A DNA stretch of 64,000 nt, taken from the NCBI RefSeq assembly GCF_018224885.1, contig NZ_JAGTXB010000008.1, positions 1 through 64,000 on the forward strand, written 5' to 3'. A model generated the notes under the pieces. The model was not told the DNA's origin, ran no database searches, and saw only the letters and a program-made list of their open reading frames with translations. Both the position numbers and the translations under genes were made by a program. This document shows, piece after piece, positions 16,013 to 24,273 of the stretch (positions are counted from its first letter, which is position 1; the number at the start of each line of letters is the position of its first letter). This stretch comes from Chitinophaga hostae. GTDB lineage: Bacteria; Bacteroidota; Bacteroidia; Chitinophagales; Chitinophagaceae.

Positions 16013-17056
16013 ATGGCAGATTTATCTCAATTTGACCCTAACTCGGTTGGCCTGCTGTCCAACAACGTTTTTGGCTTACCTTTTTCTGAAGAAGAGGCCC
16101 GGCTGGTATTATTACCTGTGCCCTGGGAAGTAACGGTATCTTATAATAATGGTACTGCCCGCGGACCGGAGCATATATTCAGGGCATCCTTCCAGGTAGA
16201 CCTTTACGACGCAGATGTGAAAGATGGCTGGAAACAGGGCTTTTACATGCGCGAACCAGACAAACATCTTTTGCTGCGCAGCGATTACCTGCGTAAAGAA
16301 GCGGAGTTGTACCTGAAATTCCTGACCGAAGGGGGAGATATTTCTGAAAATGAGTTCCTCAAAAAAACGCTGGTAGATGTTAGCAATGGTACCAAGGCAA
16401 TGAATGAGTGGGTATATACCCAAACCAAGGCGTTGCTGGAAAAAGGCAAGCTTGTAGGACTTGTAGGCGGCGATCACAGTACACCTCTGGGCTTCTTCAA
16501 AGCGATCGGTGAACATAAAGGTGAGTTTGGCATTTTACAGATTGATGCACACTGCGATTTACGCGACGGTTACGAAGGTTTTAAATATTCGCATGCCTCC
16601 ATTATGTTTAACGCACTGGCAGAAGTACCTCAGCTATCGAAGCTCGTACAGGTGGGTATCCGCGACTATTGCGAAGAAGAAGTAGATTATATTAACAACA
16701 GTGAAGGCCGCGTAGTTACCTTTTTTGACAAACGAATCAAAGAAAGACAATATGATGGCGAAACCTGGAAAGCAATCTGCGACAGCATTGTAGCTGCATT
16801 ACCACAACAGGTATACATTAGTTTTGATATAGACGGACTGGATCCTAAATTATGCCCGCATACCGGTACCCCGGTGCCAGGCGGTTTTGAAGCAGAGCAG
16901 GTATATTATCTTTTCAAGCAAGTGCTGGCAAGCGGCCGCAAACTGATAGGATTTGACCTGAATGAAGTAAGCACCTCGCACGACGAATGGGATGCCAACG
17001 TAGGCGCCCGCGTGTTGTTCAAGCTTTGCAACCTGTTGATCAGTTCTAATTCTTAA
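16013..17056 (+). CDS. Arginase/agmatinase/formimidoylglutamase family hydrolase
   Basis: Dinuclear manganese ureohydrolase, 347 residues. Metal-binding motifs are GGDHS (near 152), DAHCDLRDG and SFDIDGLDP, giving the canonical His/Asp set. The C terminus (GFDLNEVSTSHDEWDANVG) also fits. The family splits C-N bonds in arginine, agmatine or formimidoylglutamate; the substrate cannot be told from these motifs, and no hut or speA genes lie nearby. It has its own minus-7 element, and the next gene starts 16 bases after the stop, suggesting an operon with the membrane protein and the radical SAM gene. Confidence 0.9.
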   Translation: MADLSQFDPNSVGLLSNNVFGLPFSEEEARLVLLPVPWEVTVSYNNGTARGPEHIFRASFQVDLYDADVKDGWKQGFYMREPDKHLLLRSDYLRKEAELYLKFLTEGGDISENEFLKKTLVDVSNGTKAMNEWVYTQTKALLEKGKLVGLVGGDHSTPLGFFKAIGEHKGEFGILQIDAHCDLRDGYEGFKYSHASIMFNALAEVPQLSKLVQVGIRDYCEEEVDYINNSEGRVVTFFDKRIKERQYDGETWKAICDSIVAALPQQVYISFDIDGLDPKLCPHTGTPVPGGFEAEQVYYLFKQVLASGRKLIGFDLNEVSTSHDEWDANVGARVLFKLCNLLISSNS

Positions 17057-17072
17057 TCTTACATTCCTGTTC

Positions 17073-17660
17073 ATGCATAGTTTGCGCATCCTGCATCCCA
17101 ATACCAGCAGCAGAATCCGGTTGTTACCGGTTATGCACGGACTTACCGGCATCCTGTTCCTGTTTAATGCGATCGGTATATACCGGAGTCCGCAGCCCAA
17201 CTGGTTCCTGGTGGTATTTTTCCTGGTGTTGGGAATGGCTTGTATAGGTTTTCCGTTTACCATGAAGCGGTTCAAGAAATTCAGCGAAGCCAATACGGTG
17301 GCACGTATGATAGAAGCGTTCATCTGCTTTACCGGCAGCCTGTACTTTTTATCACATCTGGAACCACTGACGGGACTGTTATTATTCCTTACCGGCGGCG
17401 GTTTGGCTTATGTGGGATGGATGGAATACAAGATCTTCCAGCCATCGTACGTAAAAATGGATACTACCGGTATTACGCTGCCTACTACCTTTTCTAAAAG
17501 GCTGGTTGGCTGGAACGAGTTGAATAACGTAATTTTGCGGAACGACCTGCTGACAATTGACTTTAAAAATAACAGGATCCTGCAACTGGAAATATTGGAT
17601 GAACCAGGTGCAGCGCAGAGGGAAGCATTAAATACCTTCTTTCAGAGCAGGGTTCAGTAA
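17073..17660 (+). CDS. Uncharacterised membrane protein
   Basis: A 195-residue protein not recognised. The first 125 residues contain four likely membrane segments in two pairs (around 20-35, 43-62, 80-98 and 100-115); the soluble remainder has a run of beta-strand-like sequence (MDTTGITLPTTFSKRLVGW, ILRNDLLTIDFKNNRILQLE) that recalls bacterial PH-like domains placed after membrane helices. It lies tightly after the arginase-family gene and 30 bases before the radical SAM gene. Partnership with either enzyme is only inferred from spacing. Confidence 0.75.
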   Translation: MHSLRILHPNTSSRIRLLPVMHGLTGILFLFNAIGIYRSPQPNWFLVVFFLVLGMACIGFPFTMKRFKKFSEANTVARMIEAFICFTGSLYFLSHLEPLTGLLLFLTGGGLAYVGWMEYKIFQPSYVKMDTTGITLPTTFSKRLVGWNELNNVILRNDLLTIDFKNNRILQLEILDEPGAAQREALNTFFQSRVQ

Positions 17661-17690
17661 TATCATCCACAGGGATCATAAAATCACAAA

Positions 17691-18986
17691 ATGTTAAAAC
17701 AAACACCTTACATATTATATTCTGACGGTGAGGGGAATATTTTTGAAGACACCAGCATGTATGTAACCGGCCGCAGTGGCTGGGATGCATGGCCGGTAGA
17801 AGCAGATGAATGGATCGAATTACCGGAAGGAGGCAATTTGTATGAGTTGCCCGGCCGCCGTGGTATTGGCATCAATGCTGCCACCGGCGACATGCAGCTT
17901 TGTGATAAAGGTTGGGCAGTGGCGGCTTTCATTCCGCCCGCGCATACCGGTTTTTACCTGGCAGCCTACGAAACCATGCCCGATGCGCCTACCCTGCCGC
18001 TGTTCTGCTATACCGCAGTAGGCTGGCTCGACGGCAAGTTCTACGTACCCGCCACACGTATCGAAGCCGATATCCGCCAGGAATGCGCCGGATTTGACGA
18101 TAAAAAAGTGAAACAGGGCGTAAAAACTTTGGTGGAAGCATATCCGCATAACAGGCTGGTACAGCACCTGGCAGAAAACTGTGCGCTTACCTACGAATGC
18201 CCTGCTGCGCGCAATTACTTTATGGGAAGATGGGAATGCCCTATTCCTTCCTCCCCTGCGTGCAACGCCAACTGTGTTGGATGTATTTCATTCCAGCCGG
18301 AAGAGGAAAGCATTGTTTCTACACAGGACCGGCTGCGTTTTAAACCTACTGCAGCTGAAATCGTGGAGTATACCGTACCGCACCTGGAATCAGCCCCCTT
18401 CCCTATCGTAAGCTTCGGCCAGGGTTGCGAAGGTGAGCCGCTGCTGATGTGGGAAACTATCCGCGAATCCATCATTGAAATACGTAAGCACACCCCTAAA
18501 GGCAGTATCAATATTAACACCAACGGCAGCAAGCCGGACGCAGTAAGAGCCTTGTGTGAAGCGGGCCTGAACAGCATCCGCGTGAGCCTGAACTCCGCAC
18601 AGGAAAAATATTATACTCCATACTACCGGCCTAACAATTATGTTTTTGAAGACATCATTGAAAGCCTGAAAGTAGTACGGGAATTTGGCGGCTGGACTTC
18701 CATCAACTACTTCGTATTTCCCGGTATGACCGACAGCGCGGATGAATATGAAGCATTGCGTAAACTGATCCGGGAAACAGGTTTGAATATGATCCAGTGG
18801 CGCAACTTTAACATTGATCCCGACTGGTACCTGGGTAAACTGGGCGTCACGGAAACGGGAGAATGTTTAGGCGTAAAACAGTTACAGGAATTGATACATG
18901 AAGAATTTCCGGATCTTAAATTCGGCTACTTCAATCCGCCGATGGAACGTATTACCGGTGATTATATGAGCGACTTTGCACATTGA
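17691..18986 (+). CDS. Radical SAM protein with a long N-terminal extension
   Basis: A 431-residue radical SAM enzyme. The cluster motif is C191-NAN-C195-VG-C198; before it stand about 180 residues of unrecognised sequence, including a repeated aromatic/acidic pattern (GWDAWPVEADEWIELPEGG). The SAM-binding glycine-rich turns (SFGQGCEGEPLL, NINTNGS) are visible. The ENCALTYECPAARNYFMGRW segment just ahead contributes extra cysteines that may bind a second cluster, as in SPASM-type or tungsten-cofactor enzymes, but spacing does not match a known auxiliary motif. Substrate unknown. It is the last gene of a three-gene run and is followed, three bases past the stop, by a large palindrome. Confidence 0.85.
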   Translation: MLKQTPYILYSDGEGNIFEDTSMYVTGRSGWDAWPVEADEWIELPEGGNLYELPGRRGIGINAATGDMQLCDKGWAVAAFIPPAHTGFYLAAYETMPDAPTLPLFCYTAVGWLDGKFYVPATRIEADIRQECAGFDDKKVKQGVKTLVEAYPHNRLVQHLAENCALTYECPAARNYFMGRWECPIPSSPACNANCVGCISFQPEEESIVSTQDRLRFKPTAAEIVEYTVPHLESAPFPIVSFGQGCEGEPLLMWETIRESIIEIRKHTPKGSININTNGSKPDAVRALCEAGLNSIRVSLNSAQEKYYTPYYRPNNYVFEDIIESLKVVREFGGWTSINYFVFPGMTDSADEYEALRKLIRETGLNMIQWRNFNIDPDWYLGKLGVTETGECLGVKQLQELIHEEFPDLKFGYFNPPMERITGDYMSDFAH

Positions 18987-18989
18987 TTT

Positions 18990-19187
18990 ATCGCCTTCGG
19001 CGATTGTCTTTGGGCAGGATTTAGATGATGATAATGATTTTTCTGATTTTATCTTTTTCAAATGAATATCTTTTCCTTTATGAAAAGAATTTTAGTAGAA
19101 GTAAACATTTGCTTTAAAAAAGAAATAAAATCAGAAAAATCATTATCATCATCTAAATCCTGCCCAAAGACAATCGCCGAAGGCGAT
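18990..19187. repeat. Palindromic element, family A copy 1
   Basis: Perfect 63-base arms (18990-19052 and 19125-19187) around a 72-base centre. The outer end ATCGCCTTCGGCGAT is itself a small hairpin, followed by TGTCTTTGGGCAGGATT. It exactly fills the space between the convergent radical SAM and AraC genes, three and five bases from their stops. A second copy of the same arm sequence is at 27485-27691. Confidence 0.9.
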
Positions 19188-19192
19188 CCCAC

Positions 19193-20080
19193 TTATTCAG
19201 CCACCGCTTCAAAGCGATACTGCCTTGCATACGCAGAAGGCGACATCCCCGTCACTTTTCTGAATACCCGGTTAAACGTAATAGGATTGTTATAACCCGT
19301 AGCATAAGCTACTGCGGCAATACTGTCGAAGTCCCCGTCAATGATCTTCTTGCAGGCAACATTGATCCTGATTTCATTTAAAAATTCGAGATAGGTTTTG
19401 CGGGTGTGTTTCTTGAAATATTTACAGAATGCGTAGGTAGTTAAATGAGCTACAGCAGCAATTTGTCCGAGGGAAATATTCTCAGCATAATGTTCCAGCG
19501 TATACTGGTAGATATCATTCATACGAAGTCCTTCCGACTCGCTGTAAGAGTGCCTGGAGAAGCCTGTAGATAAGGACTTCCATTCCTTTACCTGTCTTGA
19601 GAAATAGACCAGCATACTCACAAATGCGAGTAATCTTTCCGGTCCGCTGAGACGGGAAATCTTCAATATATCTATGGCTATTTTTTCGGCGTGTTCTGCC
19701 GGCAGCTGAAGACTGTTGGCGGTGAGCTGTAGAAATTTACGGACTGTTTCCATTTCCTTCAGCAAGAACAATCCCTGTAAGGCCTGTTCATGGTCAAAGA
19801 AAATATGGATGGCGTGAATATTTTTCTCCTGGATATTTTCAAAATACCTGGCATCCCCTTTAAACATATGGGGTTGGTTGGCGCCAATAACATAGATCTC
19901 CCCTGCTTTAAACGGCTGGGTGTAGTTGCCGGCAATCAGGGTGCCTTCTCCTTTAATGATAAGCGTCACCTGCGCCTCTTTGTGCCGGTGCAGATAATTA
20001 TAGAAGTAAGGAAGTATGTCTTCCTGTATTACGACCGCTCCTTCCTCAGCAACAGGAACAGTAAATTGAATTACTTTCAT
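19193..20080 (-). CDS. AraC-family transcriptional regulator with cupin sensor domain
   Basis: A 295-residue regulator. The N-terminal 140 residues form an AraC-type cupin (KEAQVTLIIKGEGTLIAGNY, VIGANQPHMFKGD) for ligand sensing; the C-terminal 100 residues hold two helix-turn-helix units (ISLGQIAAVAHLTTYAFCKY and DSIAAVAYATGYNNPITFNR) ending in the AraC signature FRKVTGMSPSAYARQYR. DNA-binding protein, cytoplasmic. The MFS transporter gene lies behind it on the same strand, 164 bases upstream, and could be its target, but this is only a guess. An exact TAATTTTG minus-7 element is present upstream at 20105-20112. Confidence 0.93.
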   Translation of the reverse strand: MKVIQFTVPVAEEGAVVIQEDILPYFYNYLHRHKEAQVTLIIKGEGTLIAGNYTQPFKAGEIYVIGANQPHMFKGDARYFENIQEKNIHAIHIFFDHEQALQGLFLLKEMETVRKFLQLTANSLQLPAEHAEKIAIDILKISRLSGPERLLAFVSMLVYFSRQVKEWKSLSTGFSRHSYSESEGLRMNDIYQYTLEHYAENISLGQIAAVAHLTTYAFCKYFKKHTRKTYLEFLNEIRINVACKKIIDGDFDSIAAVAYATGYNNPITFNRVFRKVTGMSPSAYARQYRFEAVAE

Positions 20081-20104
20081 TAACCAATTTTACTACTTTT
20101 TCAG

Positions 20105-20112
20105 CAAAATTA
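20105..20112 (-). promoter_or_regulatory. Minus-7 element upstream of the AraC gene
   Basis: Minus-strand TAATTTTG is an exact TAnnTTTG, 25 bases before the AraC start codon. No minus-33 TTG stands at ideal distance. Confidence 0.4.
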
Positions 20113-20243
20113 GCATTTTTAAGACAATATTTGTAAAGTCTTTAACAATATCAAGCAGTGCCCGGCCTACTTCTCATGATTGTACCAGCCATGGGTACTT
20201 ACCTAGGTGCAAACGACTATTGTGCAAAGGTCATTAACAGATG

Positions 20244-21476
20244 TCAGCTCAGGACACTTTCTGTTTTCCTGCTCCGGGCTATCTTTTGCTGCAGCCACCA
20301 GAAACCGCTTCCCGACAACACGCAACCCAGCGCTGTGATGGCCCACCATGGCTTAAAGCCCAGGTGCTGCACCACAAAAGCGCCGGTGGTGGGAGATACG
20401 ATATTAGCCAGGGAATAAGAAATGGTATAGAGTGCGGCATATTGTCCGCGGTTATGATCCCGGCTCCGGCCTATCCAGAAGCTATTCATGAAGGGGAGAC
20501 AAAACATTTCCCCGAACGTGATCGTTACCATAAAAAACATAGCCAGCGCCCACACCGGTGGCAGAAATGCGAGCAACAGATAGGCGCTGCATACCATCAT
20601 CGCCCCTCTTGCGATAAATATGAGGTTGGGTTTGGTACCGTCGAGATGATATACCATCACCATTTCCACTACTGCGATTAAAATACCGTTGATAGACATG
20701 TTCAGCCCGATCAGCCATTCTTCCATGTGCATGACTTCTTTATAGTACAGCGGAACAATGCTGGAAAACTGGAACAGGCAAATGGCGTTGATGGTGGCAA
20801 AAAGCAGGAACCAGAGGTAAATATGGTCATGCCAGACCTTATCCTCCTTTACAACATCTTTCTTTATTTCTTTTTTCGGCGCGGCTACCGGCGGAAGGAA
20901 AATACGCATCAATACCGCTGCGGCCATACAGGTAAATCCATCCACCCAAAAGAGCAGCTGGTAGCTGAAGCTAGCCAGGATACCACCAATAGCCGGTCCT
21001 ACAGACCAGCCCAGGTTCACTGCCAGCCGGTTGAGCGCATAAGAGCGGGTCCGGTTTTCCGGGGCGCTGTAAGCCGCAATAGCGATGCTGTTGGCCGGAC
21101 GGAAGGCATCTCCCACGGAGCTCATCACAAAAACACAGACACATATTTGCTCAAACGTGCGCATCTGGCCCAATAAAATGAATAATAATCCGTTAGAGAA
21201 GAGGCTCCAGAACTGTACGTGGTAAAAGCCAATTTTATCTGACAGCCATCCCCCCAACAGGGCGCCTACAATGGCGCCGGTGCCGAAACAAGCCATCACC
21301 AGGCCTGCCTGGGCGATGCTGAAATGCAGATGTTGGGTAAGATACACTGTCATAAAGGGTATCACCATAGTACCGCTTCGGTTGATCAGCAGTACAAGCG
21401 ACAACCACCAGGTAGCCGGGGAAAGTCCAGTATAGGCGTTTTGATAGAGACGGATCGTTTGCTTTACGAGGTTCAT
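20244..21476 (-). CDS. MFS transporter
   Basis: A 410-residue major facilitator with 12 predicted membrane segments and a central cytoplasmic loop rich in lysine (PVAAPKKEIKKDVVKEDKVW) near residue 200. The MFS loop motif between segments 2 and 3 reads GGWLSDKIGFYHV (GxxxDxxG-like), and PxNSIAIAAYSAPENRTRSY resembles drug-exporter type proteins. Substrate not determinable; exporter of small molecules is likely. Divergent from tonB, with a GATCTTTG minus-7-like element at 21529-21536. Start ATG at 21476 lies directly before the first helix region. Confidence 0.9.
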   Translation of the reverse strand: MNLVKQTIRLYQNAYTGLSPATWWLSLVLLINRSGTMVIPFMTVYLTQHLHFSIAQAGLVMACFGTGAIVGALLGGWLSDKIGFYHVQFWSLFSNGLLFILLGQMRTFEQICVCVFVMSSVGDAFRPANSIAIAAYSAPENRTRSYALNRLAVNLGWSVGPAIGGILASFSYQLLFWVDGFTCMAAAVLMRIFLPPVAAPKKEIKKDVVKEDKVWHDHIYLWFLLFATINAICLFQFSSIVPLYYKEVMHMEEWLIGLNMSINGILIAVVEMVMVYHLDGTKPNLIFIARGAMMVCSAYLLLAFLPPVWALAMFFMVTITFGEMFCLPFMNSFWIGRSRDHNRGQYAALYTISYSLANIVSPTTGAFVVQHLGFKPWWAITALGCVLSGSGFWWLQQKIARSRKTESVLS

Positions 21477-21528
21477 AAAAATTGGCGAAAATAAATTCCT
21501 TGAAATCGGATTAACAGCACAGTTTTTG

Positions 21529-21536
21529 CAAAGATC
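21529..21536 (-). promoter_or_regulatory. Minus-7-like element for the MFS gene
   Basis: Minus-strand GATCTTTG is one base off TAnnTTTG and sits 52 bases before the MFS start, back to back with the tonB promoter element at 21594. Confidence 0.35.
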
Positions 21537-21593
21537 CGGAATTCATCTTTTGATGAGTGATTATTTTTTCTGGATCAAAACATTAACTTTGGT

Positions 21594-21601
21594 CTCAACA
21601 G
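21594..21601 (+). promoter_or_regulatory. Exact minus-7 element for tonB
   Basis: TAACTTTG matches TAnnTTTG; the tonB start codon is 16 bases further, so the leader would be about 10 bases. The minus-33 region is T-rich (ATTTTTTCTGG) without a clean TTTG. Confidence 0.45.
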
Positions 21602-21617
21602 GCGCTCAATAATTATC

Positions 21618-22505
21618 ATGGAGGAAAAAAAAGGTAAAAAAAATATTCAGGCACTAGGCATTACTATCGGCGTTCATGCGTTGTTGTTAGTAGCGCTTAT
21701 ATTTACCGGCTTTTCCGCTCCTCCTCCACTGCCAGACCAGGATCTTGGCATGGAAGTAAACCTTGGCACATCTGATGATGGTATGGGAGACGAGCAGCCC
21801 CTGAACCCCAATCCTCCCAGTGCTGCCGCGCCTGAACCGGCTCCGGCTGAAACACCCGCCACTGCGGCCAAAGATAACAGCGAACCTCAACAGGATATTG
21901 CAACCCAGGACGAAGAGGATGCACCGGAAATAAAAAAGCCGGAAAAACCTGTTGAGAAACCAAAAGAAATTCCAAAGAAATTAGAACCAAAGCCTGTCAA
22001 ACCAACAAAAAAACCGACAGAAGCACCACCAAAACCAGCACCACCTGCACCAAAACCCAAAGCGGTATTTTCCGGTGGTACCGGTAACAGCGCCAATAGC
22101 GGTAATAACGCCAATGGTTCCAACAATGCTACCGGCGAAGGTAACACCGGCAGACCGGGCGATCGTGGCCAGCTGGGTGGTAACCCTAACGGCGGCGGAT
22201 ATACGGGCGGCGGATTGGGCGGTGGCCGTTCAGACTTTCATCTGAATGGCAGGAACCTGATCGGAAGACCACAGGTAACTTACGATGGCACTGAAACAGG
22301 CTATGTAGCCATTAATATAAAAGTAGATCAGCAGGGAAATGTGACGTCTGCCACTTTCAGTATGAAAGGATCTACTATCAGCAACCCGCAACTGATTGAG
22401 ATTGCCAGAAAAGCAGCAAGAAGCGGTCAACTAAAGTATAATGCTAACCCGGATGCTCCTGAAGAACAATTCGGGACCATACGTTTCTATTTCAAAGCAG
22501 AATAA
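21618..22505 (+). CDS. TonB-like energy transducer
   Basis: A 295-residue TonB-type protein: one membrane anchor at about 11-31 (ALGITIGVHALLLVALIF), a long Pro/Lys/Glu-rich spacer (about 90-145, KPEKPVEKPKEIPKKLEPK), a Gly/Asn-rich linker (about 150-205) and a C-terminal TonB-like beta domain (GYVAINIKVDQQGNVTSATF). It would couple the inner-membrane proton motive force to outer-membrane receptors. The ExbB/ExbD motor genes, usual partners upstream, are missing here; the upstream neighbour is a divergent MFS gene. The next genes are a DUF5723 protein and folC. Confidence 0.85.
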   Translation: MEEKKGKKNIQALGITIGVHALLLVALIFTGFSAPPPLPDQDLGMEVNLGTSDDGMGDEQPLNPNPPSAAAPEPAPAETPATAAKDNSEPQQDIATQDEEDAPEIKKPEKPVEKPKEIPKKLEPKPVKPTKKPTEAPPKPAPPAPKPKAVFSGGTGNSANSGNNANGSNNATGEGNTGRPGDRGQLGGNPNGGGYTGGGLGGGRSDFHLNGRNLIGRPQVTYDGTETGYVAINIKVDQQGNVTSATFSMKGSTISNPQLIEIARKAARSGQLKYNANPDAPEEQFGTIRFYFKAE

Positions 22506-22699
22506 CAGCAGCATAAAAAATTACCCGGCGTTTTTTGAGGGAAGGTTGTACAGGCATTTTATGTCAAGTAAATTCCTGAACAACCGGTATATCTCAGATG
22601 TCCGGATCCGGAATTCCTACATCTCTACCTATGATTTCAAGAGCAAGTAAGCGCAATTTTTTTGTGTCATTTCGAGAAACCTATTTTTTATCGCCAACG

Positions 22700-24169
22700 A
22701 TGATTGTGAGACTACACCGTATCTTTTTTAGCATGTCAGTAATGTTATTACTGATGCAGGCCGCTATGGCACAAACATTCCCGGGCTACAATAACAGTAA
22801 CTACGCGGGTATTTATGGCGTATTTTCCAACCCTGCCAGCGCAGCCGGTTACCGCTACAAATGGGATGTAAATATTATAGGAGCAGATGTAAACGCCGGC
22901 AACACGTATGTCAGCGTACCCAAATCAGTACTGTTTAATATACCTGACAGCTTACGCCTGAACCGCGACTACTTCGTGGATCAGGGCGCCAACAGGAAAC
23001 AAAACGGGTGGGAAATGGCGGAAATAGTATTACCTTCTGTGTTGTATGCCATCGATGAAAAGCAATCTGTTTCCTTTGTATGGCGTATGCGCAGCAGCAG
23101 TAACGGAGGAAATGTAACCACTCCTATTGCCAACTTCTTCGGCATCAATTTTCCCAACACCGATTACCTGGGCACTAACTTAAGCATTCCACAGGTGGGT
23201 GTATCTTCTCATATATGGCATGAGTTAGGATTCAGTTATGCACGTGTAATAAAGGAAACATATTCCGGGCGCCTCAAAGGAGGTATTACCCTGAAGTTAT
23301 TAAGTGGCGTGGCCGCGGGCTATGCAGCTGCAAAAGATGTTAATTTCCGGCTCAACAGCAACCGGGATGCCGCTATCACCAGTGGTACCCTGTACTACGG
23401 ATACAGCAAAGAACTCGATGATTGGCAATCTCCCGCGCAAAAGAACCTCAAACTGTTTAATAACAACAGTATTGGTGCTGATATCGGCGTGATATACGAA
23501 TACCGGCCGGACAATGGCGGCTTCGGCGCCTATGAAGGCTCTGATGCTGATGAATATAAATTTCGTATAGGCGCTTCCGTTACAGACATCGGAAGGATCA
23601 AATATACCAAAGGCGCCAACAATGCGGACCTAAGCCTGGTAAAAGATCACGTGGTACCAAAAGATGTGGAGTATCGTAAAAAAGAAAGCCTGCAACAGTA
23701 TGCGCGCAGACTGAATAACTATTTTACACCGATGGCCTCGGACTCCACGTTTAACATGACCTTGCCCACTGCATTGAACCTGATGGGCGACTATAATATT
23801 GATGGCCGCTTTTTTGTCAGCGCCAATGCAGTCATTGCTTTAACTGCCGGTCAGCGGGATATTTCCAAAACCCATGCGCTGACCCAGTTTAACATTACGC
23901 CCAGGTACGAAACCTACCTGTTTGGCGCTTACCTGCCGATGACCATTAACCGTAACGGACAGGCAGATGTAGGAGCCGGCATCCGTATAGGCCCCCTGCT
24001 GATAGGCTCCAGCACAATTTTCAATAACCTTTTCCAGCGGCGTATCGATCATGCGGAGGCTTTCGTAGCTTTGCGCTTAAATTCAAGCATGTTCGAACGG
24101 GGCGACGGCAATGGCGGCGGCATCTTCCGGATGCGCAAACGACAGCTGGGCTGCCCGGTTAATTATTAA
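22700..24169 (+). CDS. DUF5723-like exported protein, probable outer-membrane beta-barrel
   Basis: A 489-residue protein with a signal peptide from the ATG at 22700 (IFFSMSVMLLLMQAAMAQ). The mature start YNNSNYAGIYGVFSNPASAA and DVNIIGADVNAGNTYVSVPK follow the pattern of Bacteroidota DUF5723 proteins, which are thought to be outer-membrane beta-barrels; the many alternating aromatic strands (FFVSANAVIALTAG, ETYLFGAYLPMTINRNG) agree. The frame is open from 22598, adding 34 residues that do not look like a signal, so the later ATG is preferred. It is 194 bases after tonB and three bases before a palindrome. Confidence 0.75.
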   Translation: MIVRLHRIFFSMSVMLLLMQAAMAQTFPGYNNSNYAGIYGVFSNPASAAGYRYKWDVNIIGADVNAGNTYVSVPKSVLFNIPDSLRLNRDYFVDQGANRKQNGWEMAEIVLPSVLYAIDEKQSVSFVWRMRSSSNGGNVTTPIANFFGINFPNTDYLGTNLSIPQVGVSSHIWHELGFSYARVIKETYSGRLKGGITLKLLSGVAAGYAAAKDVNFRLNSNRDAAITSGTLYYGYSKELDDWQSPAQKNLKLFNNNSIGADIGVIYEYRPDNGGFGAYEGSDADEYKFRIGASVTDIGRIKYTKGANNADLSLVKDHVVPKDVEYRKKESLQQYARRLNNYFTPMASDSTFNMTLPTALNLMGDYNIDGRFFVSANAVIALTAGQRDISKTHALTQFNITPRYETYLFGAYLPMTINRNGQADVGAGIRIGPLLIGSSTIFNNLFQRRIDHAEAFVALRLNSSMFERGDGNGGGIFRMRKRQLGCPVNY

Positions 24170-24172
24170 AAA

Positions 24173-24259
24173 ATTACGAATGGCGAATTACGAATGACGG
24201 ATTGACGGCAATGGTAGATCCACCTGTCAATCCGCAATTCGTAATTCGTGTTTCGTAAT
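24173..24259. repeat. Imperfect 34-bp inverted repeat of AATTACGAAT type
   Basis: Arms 24173-24206 and 24226-24259, beginning ATTACGAA and ending CGGATTGAC, pair over 28 of 34 positions with a 19-base loop. It starts three bases past the DUF5723 stop and reaches within 14 bases of the folC start. It could be a terminator, but it has the look of an interspersed repeat. Confidence 0.75.
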
Positions 24260-24273
24260 TGTAATTCACAATT

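Noticed and set aside
22441..22650. Short frame overlapping the end of tonB and the gap before the DUF5723 gene
   Set aside because: Starts inside tonB in another frame and has no signal, domain or family; only about 150 bases lie outside tonB.
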